Source of the DNA: Acidimicrobiales bacterium
Lineage (GTDB): Bacteria; Actinomycetota; Acidimicrobiia; Acidimicrobiales; VFJN01
Direction of reading: 5' to 3'
NCBI GenBank assembly: GCA_016936035.1
Contig: JAFGPU010000179.1
Span: forward strand, 1-11,229
DNA: 11,229 bases
The notes under the pieces: model-generated
The model's input: the letters and a program-made list of their open reading frames with translations, nothing else
Told to the model about the DNA's origin: nothing
Database searches by the model: none
Program-made: the position numbers and the translations under genes
In this document: positions 6,975 through 11,229 of the stretch, in pieces
How the letters are laid out: every line of letters begins with the position of its first letter
Numbering within the stretch: the first letter of the stretch is position 1

Positions 6975-8297
6975 ATGCTCGACCTCCGACGCATCCGCAC
7001 CGAGCCCGAGGCCGTCCGCGCCGCGCTCGACCGCCGGGGCCCGGGCACCTCCGAGGTCGTCGACCAGATCCTGGCCCTCGACGCCGAGCAGCGCCGCCTC
7101 ACGGCCGAGCGTGACGAGGTCCGCAGCCAGGTCAAGAGCCTCTCCAAGCAGGTGGGCCGGCTGCGGGGGCAGGGCCAGGCCGACGCGGCCGAGGCCAAGA
7201 TGGCCGAGAGCCGCGCCCTGGGCGAGCGCGAGAAGGTGCTGGCGGGCGAGGCCGACCGGCTGGGCGACGACATCCGTGGCCTGCTGCTCACCGTGCCCAA
7301 CACCCCCAGCGACGACGCCCCCGACGGCGCCGGCGAGGCCGACAACGTCGTGCTGCGCACCGAGGGCTACGACCCGGGCGCCTACGGCGACCACCAGCGC
7401 GTGCCCCACTGGGACATCGGCGACGAGCTGGGCCTGTTCGAGTTCACCCGGGCCACCAAGATCTCGGGCTCGATGTTCATCATGTACCGGGGGTGGGGGG
7501 CCCGGTTGCTGCGGGCGATGGTGCAGCTCAGCCTCGACCGCAACGCCGACGCCTACGACGAGGTGCGGCCGCCCACGCTGGTGCTCACCGAGACCATGGT
7601 CTCGACCGGGCACCTGCCAAAGTTCGCCGACGAGGCCTACCACGTCGAGCGCGACGACCTGTGGGCCATCCCCACCGCCGAGGTGCCGCTCACCTCCCTG
7701 CATCGCGACGAGATCCTCGACGCCGGCCAGCTGCCCCTTCGGTACATGGCCCACACGTCGTGCTTCCGGCGCGAGGCGGGTGCCGCCGGCAAGGACACCC
7801 GCGGCCTGCTGCGCACGCACGAGTTCGACAAGGTCGAGCTCCTGGCCGTCGCGGGCGACGCCGCCCAGGCCGTCGCCTGCCAGCAGGACGTGCTCGCCCG
7901 CAGCGAGGGGCTGCTGCGCGACCTGGGCCTCGCCTACCGCGTCGTCGACCTGTGCACCGGCGACCTGGGCAACTCGGCGGCCCGCACGTGGGACATCGAG
8001 GCCTACGCCCCCGGCGTCGACCAGTGGCTCGAGGTCTCGTCGGTGTCGTGGTTCACCGACTACCAGGCCCGGCGGGCCAACATCCGCTTCCGGCCCCAGC
8101 CCGAGATCGGGCCTGACGGCACGCCGTCCAAGCCCAAGGGCACGGCGGTCGCCCACACGGTCAACGGTTCGGCGATGGGGTGGCCACGCACGGTCGCGGC
8201 CTACCTCGAGACCCACCGCCGTCAAGACGGCACGGTGGCGATCGTGGACGTGCTGCGGCCCTATCTGGGCGGCGCCGACGCCATCACCCCTCGCTGA
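6975..8297 (+). CDS. serS: seryl-tRNA synthetase
   Basis: Class II aminoacyl-tRNA synthetase that charges tRNA-Ser with serine in the cytoplasm. It has 440 residues, slightly longer than the usual 420-430. The N-terminal ~105 residues form the Glu/Arg/Leu-rich helical arm that holds the tRNA long arm. The catalytic domain shows TAE at 234-236 (serine pocket), motif 2 FRREAGAAG from 264 followed by RTHEFDKVE, and motif 3 around 397-406 with Arg405. Two conserved stretches deviate from the common bacterial form: EVSSVSWFTDYQARR (353-367) and NGSAMGWPRT (397-406), where a glycine before the motif-3 Arg is Pro. The start at 6975 gives the typical MLDLRRIR N terminus; the frame is open far upstream only because it reads antisense to the ABC gene. 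It appears monocistronic, with a promoter box before it and a hairpin after it. Confidence 0.97.
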   Translation: MLDLRRIRTEPEAVRAALDRRGPGTSEVVDQILALDAEQRRLTAERDEVRSQVKSLSKQVGRLRGQGQADAAEAKMAESRALGEREKVLAGEADRLGDDIRGLLLTVPNTPSDDAPDGAGEADNVVLRTEGYDPGAYGDHQRVPHWDIGDELGLFEFTRATKISGSMFIMYRGWGARLLRAMVQLSLDRNADAYDEVRPPTLVLTETMVSTGHLPKFADEAYHVERDDLWAIPTAEVPLTSLHRDEILDAGQLPLRYMAHTSCFRREAGAAGKDTRGLLRTHEFDKVELLAVAGDAAQAVACQQDVLARSEGLLRDLGLAYRVVDLCTGDLGNSAARTWDIEAYAPGVDQWLEVSSVSWFTDYQARRANIRFRPQPEIGPDGTPSKPKGTAVAHTVNGSAMGWPRTVAAYLETHRRQDGTVAIVDVLRPYLGGADAITPR

Positions 8298-8307
8298 CTC
8301 GCCCCGG

Positions 8308-8328
8308 GCGGGCGGCACGACCGCCCGC
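8308..8328 (+). terminator. hairpin terminator candidate after serS
   Basis: A perfect 8-bp stem, GCGGGCGG (8308-8315) with CCGCCCGC (8321-8328), closes a 5-nt loop CACGA only 10 nt after the serS stop. It is followed by AACGG, not a U tract, so it would be a U-less actinobacterial-style terminator. Confidence 0.55.
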
Positions 8329-8359
8329 AACGGACTGCCGGTCAGCCCGGTCACCCCTG

Positions 8360-8365
8360 TAATGT
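8360..8365 (+). promoter_or_regulatory. -10-like box upstream of the RND transporter gene
   Basis: TAATGT is the most AT-rich hexamer in the serS-RND gap and fits TAnnnT; like the serS and exporter boxes it is followed by CGC. It lies 57 nt before the ATG at 8423, downstream of the serS hairpin. A convincing -35 is not seen. Confidence 0.45.
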
Positions 8366-8373
8366 CGCTGGGA

Positions 8374-8394
8374 CCCTCCCGCCGCTGGGGAGGG
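8374..8394 (+). other. stem-loop in the RND transporter leader
   Basis: CCCTCCC (8374-8380) pairs perfectly with GGGAGGG (8388-8394) across a 7-nt loop. If transcription starts just after the TAATGT box, this stem sits at the very 5' end of the mRNA, about 28 nt before the start codon. The GGGAGGG arm resembles a Shine-Dalgarno core but is too far from the ATG; the likely ribosome site is GGGAAGG at 8405-8411, 11 nt before it. The stem may protect the mRNA end or weakly affect translation. Confidence 0.4.
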
Positions 8395-8422
8395 CGTCGA
8401 GCCCGGGAAGGCGAGCTGAGCG

Positions 8423-10924
8423 ATGCGACGCGTGTGGACGTGGATGGCCCTCAACTTCGGCAAGCACGCCGGCATCGTCGGCGCGGTCGGGTTGGCGATC
8501 ACCCTGGTGCTCGGCGTGGGCATCACCAAGCTCGACTTCGCCACCGGGCAGGACTCGTACCTCAACGAGGACGAGCAGGTCTACAAGGACAGCGTCGCCT
8601 ACCAGGACCTGTTCGGCGGCCAGGCGATGGTCAGCCTGTTCACGATGGACGAGGGCACGACGGTCGCCGACCTGTTCACGCCCGAGAACATCGACCACCT
8701 GCGGCAGGTCGAGGAGGACCTGCGGGCGACCGACGGCGTGTTCACCGTCATCACGCCGCTCACCGCGCTCGAGTTCACCCAGAGCATGGTCACCGGTCCC
8801 CCCGAGGCCCCGGACGACGTCACCCGCAGCGTGGCCGGGCAGGCGCTGCTCGGCGCCCGCGACCGCGACCCCGACCCCGCCGCCCAGCAGATCCGGCTCG
8901 ACGACTCGTTCACGACGCTCGACCGCATCAACGCGGTGGCGGGCGAGCGCAGCTTCGACAACCCCCAGTGGATCGAGTTCCTGCTGTTCGACAACCAGGG
9001 CGAGATCCGCAAGTCGCTGCGCCCCTTCTTCCCCGACGAGGGGCACGCGCAGATCATCACCCGCCTCGACGGCAACGCCTCGCTCGAGGACGAGGGCATC
9101 GCCGCCGACCGGGTCATGGACGTCGTCCAGGCCGAGCCCTTCGCCAACGCGTCCACCGTCACCACCGGAGCCCCGGTGCTGCTCAAGGACCTGAACGACT
9201 ACCTGCGCGGCGGCATGCTCACCCTGGGCGGCATCGCCGTGGCGATCATGGTGGTCATCCTGGTCCTGCTGTTCGGCGTCCGCTGGCGCCTGCTGCCCCT
9301 GTTCATCGTCCTCGTCGGCATCACGTGGGCGTTCGGGCTGGCCGGGTACCTGGGCATCCCGCTGTCGGTGGTCACCATCGCCGGGCTGCCCGTGATGCTG
9401 GGCGTGGGCATCGACTACGCGATCCAGATGCACTCGCGCATCGAGGAAGAGGTGGTGATCGACCGGGCGACCCACCCGATCCAGGAAGCGTCGGTCAACC
9501 TGGGTCCCGCCCTGCTCGTCGTCACCTTCGACGCGATCTTCGCCTTCCTCGCCCTGCGGTTCGCACGGGTGCCGATGATCCGCGACTTCGGCCTCCTGCT
9601 GGCGATCGGCATCGGCGTCATCTGCCTGTGCAGCATCCTGCTGACGCTGGCCACTCTGGGCATCCGCGAGTACCGCTCGCCCACCACGGGTCGTGACTTC
9701 AGCCGCGGCGCCCTGGCCAAGCTCGTCGTGGGCCTGGGCAACCTGCCCCGGGCCAGCGCGGTGCCGCTGGCCGTGGCCAGCGTGCTGGTGTTCGCCGGGG
9801 GCATCGCCGTCGAGAGCGAGCTCGAGATCCAGAGCGACGTCGAGGAGTGGGTCAACCAGGACACGCAGGTCATCCGCGACATCGACACGCTCAAGGCCGA
9901 GACCGGGTCGTCGGCCGAGCTCGGCATCTTCATCGAGGCCGACGGCAGCGTGTTCACCGACGAGACGGCCGGCTTCGTCACCGCGTTCGCCAACGAGCAG
10001 CTCGCCGCCCGCCCGAACGAGCTGCTCACCGCGTCGTCGATCGTCACGACCGTTTCCTTCCTCCTCGAGGTGCCGGGCACCACGGTCCTGCCCCCGACGG
10101 GGGCCGACGTGCAGCGCGCGTACGAGGTGGCCCCGCCGGACATCCAGAGGTCGCTCATCAACCCGGACAGCGGCGCGCTCAACCTGGTGTTCCGCACCGG
10201 CCCGGGGTCGCTCGAGGAACGGGCCGTCTACACCAACGAGATCCGCGACGAGCTCGACTCGGGCACCACCGCCGAGGGCGTCGCCCTTCCCGATGGCCTG
10301 CGCGCCACGCCGTCGGGGCTCGCCGTCGTCGGCGTGGGGCTGCTCGAGAACATCGAGGCCAACCGCATCCTGCTCACGTACCTGGCCGTGGCGTTCGTGT
10401 TCCTCTTCCTCACCGTGCGCCTGCGCAGCGTCGTGCGGTCGCTGCTGTCGATGGTGCCGGTGCTCATCGCGGTGGGCGCGGCCTCGCTCGTCGCCTGGGT
10501 GCTCGACCTGCAGCTCAGCCCGATGACCGCCGTCGGCGGGCCGCTGGTGGTGGCGCTGTGCACCGAGTTCACCTCGCTGATCCTGTTGCGGTTCATCGAG
10601 GAGCGTCAGCGCGGCTACTCGCCGGACGAGGCGGCCGACGTGGCGGCGGCCCGCACCGGCCGGGCGTTCATCGCCTCGGCGTTGACCGCGGTGGCCGGCG
10701 TGGCCGTCATCGCGTTCTCGTCGCTGCCGCTGCTGCGCGACTTCGGCATGATCGTGGCCATGAACGTGTCGGTGGCGCTGCTGTCGGCCCTGGTGTTCCT
10801 GCCGCCGATGCTGGTGTGGGCCGAGGACCGGGGCTGGGTCACGCGCGGCATGGCACCGCGCCACGAGCCGACCGTCGGCAGGGCCGACCGCGTGCCCGAG
10901 CCGGCGCCTGCCCCCCGGGGCTGA
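8423..10924 (+). CDS. RND/MMPL-superfamily transporter (HAE3-like)
   Basis: Proton-driven RND-superfamily exporter, 833 residues, built as two homologous halves. Each half has one helix (about 15-34; 446-465), a large extracytoplasmic domain (about 36-260; 467-645) and five helices (about 264-410; 649-795). Size and layout fit the hydrophobe/amphiphile efflux-3 (HAE3) and MMPL/HpnN-like groups, which move lipids, hopanoids or amphiphiles and lack a periplasmic adaptor. Helix 4 carries the expected proton-relay pair in GVGIDYAIQ (D331-Y332). The matching part of helix 10 reads VALCTEFTS (C713-F716), with no Asp-Tyr pair. A short basic/Pro tail ends the protein. The ATG at 8423 is preceded by GGGAAGG at 8405-8411, spacing 11 nt. 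It has its own promoter-like box and terminator hairpin, so it is probably monocistronic. Substrate unknown. Confidence 0.93.
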   Translation: MRRVWTWMALNFGKHAGIVGAVGLAITLVLGVGITKLDFATGQDSYLNEDEQVYKDSVAYQDLFGGQAMVSLFTMDEGTTVADLFTPENIDHLRQVEEDLRATDGVFTVITPLTALEFTQSMVTGPPEAPDDVTRSVAGQALLGARDRDPDPAAQQIRLDDSFTTLDRINAVAGERSFDNPQWIEFLLFDNQGEIRKSLRPFFPDEGHAQIITRLDGNASLEDEGIAADRVMDVVQAEPFANASTVTTGAPVLLKDLNDYLRGGMLTLGGIAVAIMVVILVLLFGVRWRLLPLFIVLVGITWAFGLAGYLGIPLSVVTIAGLPVMLGVGIDYAIQMHSRIEEEVVIDRATHPIQEASVNLGPALLVVTFDAIFAFLALRFARVPMIRDFGLLLAIGIGVICLCSILLTLATLGIREYRSPTTGRDFSRGALAKLVVGLGNLPRASAVPLAVASVLVFAGGIAVESELEIQSDVEEWVNQDTQVIRDIDTLKAETGSSAELGIFIEADGSVFTDETAGFVTAFANEQLAARPNELLTASSIVTTVSFLLEVPGTTVLPPTGADVQRAYEVAPPDIQRSLINPDSGALNLVFRTGPGSLEERAVYTNEIRDELDSGTTAEGVALPDGLRATPSGLAVVGVGLLENIEANRILLTYLAVAFVFLFLTVRLRSVVRSLLSMVPVLIAVGAASLVAWVLDLQLSPMTAVGGPLVVALCTEFTSLILLRFIEERQRGYSPDEAADVAAARTGRAFIASALTAVAGVAVIAFSSLPLLRDFGMIVAMNVSVALLSALVFLPPMLVWAEDRGWVTRGMAPRHEPTVGRADRVPEPAPAPRG

Positions 10925-10949
10925 GCCGCACCCGTCCCCGGCGACCCTC

Positions 10950-10975
10950 CCGGTGCGGAAACCCGTCCGCACCGG
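10950..10975 (+). terminator. strong hairpin terminator candidate after the RND gene
   Basis: A perfect 10-bp stem, CCGGTGCGGA (10950-10959) with TCCGCACCGG (10966-10975), closes a 6-nt loop AACCCG, 25 nt after the stop codon. This is the strongest hairpin in the window. No U tract follows. Confidence 0.6.
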
Positions 10976-10988
10976 TGGCCGCCGGGGG

Positions 10989-10994
10989 TAGCGT
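10989..10994 (+). promoter_or_regulatory. -10-like box for the gene leaving the window
   Basis: TAGCGT within GGGGGTAGCGTGAC is identical to the exporter operon box. It lies 13 nt past the RND terminator hairpin and 134 nt before the GTG at 11123, leaving a leader of about 120 nt. No -35 is evident. Confidence 0.45.
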
Positions 10995-11015
10995 GACTCG
11001 CACCGACAAGACCCA

Positions 11016-11036
11016 GGGCCGTCGCTGTGACGGTCC
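11016..11036 (+). other. leader stem-loop upstream of the last gene
   Basis: GGGCCGTC (11016-11023) and GACGGTCC (11029-11036) form an 8-bp stem with one G-U pair around the loop GCTGT. A longer-range 6-bp pairing, CGCTGT (11023-11028) with ACAGCG (11059-11064), would be mutually exclusive with it, because it uses the loop and ends at the edge of the Shine-Dalgarno of the short ORF. No known riboswitch class was recognised. Confidence 0.35.
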
Positions 11037-11078
11037 GACGGCACGACCCGGGGCCGCGACAGCGGGGAGGGCACCGTT

Positions 11079-11126
11079 ATGCGCACGACAACCCACGACG
11101 ACGAGTTGCGAGCGCCAGAGGCGTGA
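11079..11126 (+). CDS. possible 15-residue leader peptide ORF
   Basis: ATG-initiated ORF of 15 codons encoding MRTTTHDDELRAPEA. The Shine-Dalgarno GGGGAGGG at 11064-11071 is among the best in the window and lies 7 nt before the ATG. Its stop overlaps the GTG of the following gene as GTGA. Three Thr codons in a row (ACG, ACA, ACC) include ACA, a codon rarely seen elsewhere in this window. It may be a leader peptide giving translational coupling or attenuation. Alternatively it is a chance ORF and the real downstream start is elsewhere. No homologue was recognised. Confidence 0.35.
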   Translation: MRTTTHDDELRAPEA

Positions 11127-11229
11127 CCGACCAGCCGGCGTCGGCCGACGCCGTCACGCCACCCCCGACCGCCCCTGGGCCCGACGCGACCCCGGGCCGG
11201 ACCGGCGCGCACCCCGAGACGTCGTCCGC
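11123..11229 (+). CDS. N-terminal fragment of an unidentified protein (3' partial)
   Basis: A GTG start at 11123 opens a frame that stays open to the window end (35 codons): MTDQPASADAV followed by a Pro/Thr/Ala/Gly-rich, probably disordered segment. Third codon positions are G or C in 33 of the 35 codons, better than the neighbouring frame checked, which supports coding. The GTGA overlap with the short upstream ORF copies the ATPase/permease junction. No domain is reached, so no function can be given. An alternative in-frame GTG at 11027 would add 32 Arg-rich residues but has only a weak AGGG upstream. Confidence 0.5.
   Translation, partial: MTDQPASADAVTPPPTAPGPDATPGRTGAHPETSS

Noticed and set aside
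7111..9696. Long plus-strand frame across serS, the gap and the RND gene
   Set aside because: Its translation is repetitive Ser/Arg/Pro/Thr, out of frame with two well-recognised genes, and it ignores the terminator-like hairpin.
11027..11122. Alternative GTG start for the last gene
   Set aside because: It would add 32 Arg-rich residues with only a weak AGGG upstream and would read through the leader hairpin. Kept as a secondary possibility, not as the main call.
8351..11212. Very long open frame on the minus strand opposite the RND gene
   Set aside because: Its product is a low-complexity His/Gln/Asp/Arg/Val mixture with no domain, the expected antisense of GC3-rich codons. The plus strand encodes a clear RND protein across the same bases.
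1..11229. tRNA/rRNA genes, insertion sequences, phage attachment sites, replication origin
   Set aside because: No cloverleaf-like segment, transposase motif, terminal inverted repeats, integrase or iteron cluster was seen on reading both strands.

Overview
This window looks like a stretch of chromosome from a high-GC actinobacterium. By eye it is about 70% G+C, codons almost always end in G or C, and at least two genes start without a Shine-Dalgarno sequence just downstream of a TAnnnT box. The cytochrome oxidase gene order (ctaD-ctaE-ctaF-ctaG), the subunit variants and the seryl-tRNA synthetase motifs would suit the Acidimicrobiia. That class assignment is an inference and has not been tested against any database.

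Layout. (1) 2-3768, plus strand: a tight aa3/caa3-type cytochrome c oxidase operon. It holds subunit I (ctaD, 5' end cut by the window), subunit III (ctaE), a small subunit IV (ctaF) and a CtaG-type assembly protein. Gaps are -8, 16 and 6 nt. (2) 3842-6863, minus strand, convergent with the first block: an ABC-2 type exporter (ATPase, then permease, overlapping by GTGA) followed 11 nt later by a short-chain dehydrogenase/reductase. The ATPase carries a long disordered C-terminal tail, part of which is encoded by 18-bp tandem repeats. (3) 6864-6974: a 111-nt divergent promoter region in which both flanking genes appear leaderless or nearly so. (4) 6975-8297, plus strand: seryl-tRNA synthetase (serS), followed by a GC-rich hairpin. 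(5) 8423-10924, plus strand: a 12-TM RND/MMPL-superfamily transporter with its own promoter-like box, a leader hairpin and a terminator-like hairpin. (6) 10925-11229: a regulatory stretch with a promoter-like box, a leader hairpin, a possible 15-codon leader ORF with a strong Shine-Dalgarno sequence, and the start of a further GTG-initiated gene running off the window.

How the parts work together. The first block builds a proton-pumping terminal oxidase of aerobic respiration. The second exports an unknown substrate, possibly one acted on by the reductase. SerS is housekeeping. The RND protein probably moves a lipid or amphiphile using the proton gradient. Most of the window is ordinary core genome. 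The parts most worth a second look are the leader at 11016-11126, the recurring TAnnnT(CGC) start-site motif, the asymmetric RND proton-relay motifs, the repeat-encoded ATPase tail and the His-rich ends of three oxidase subunits.
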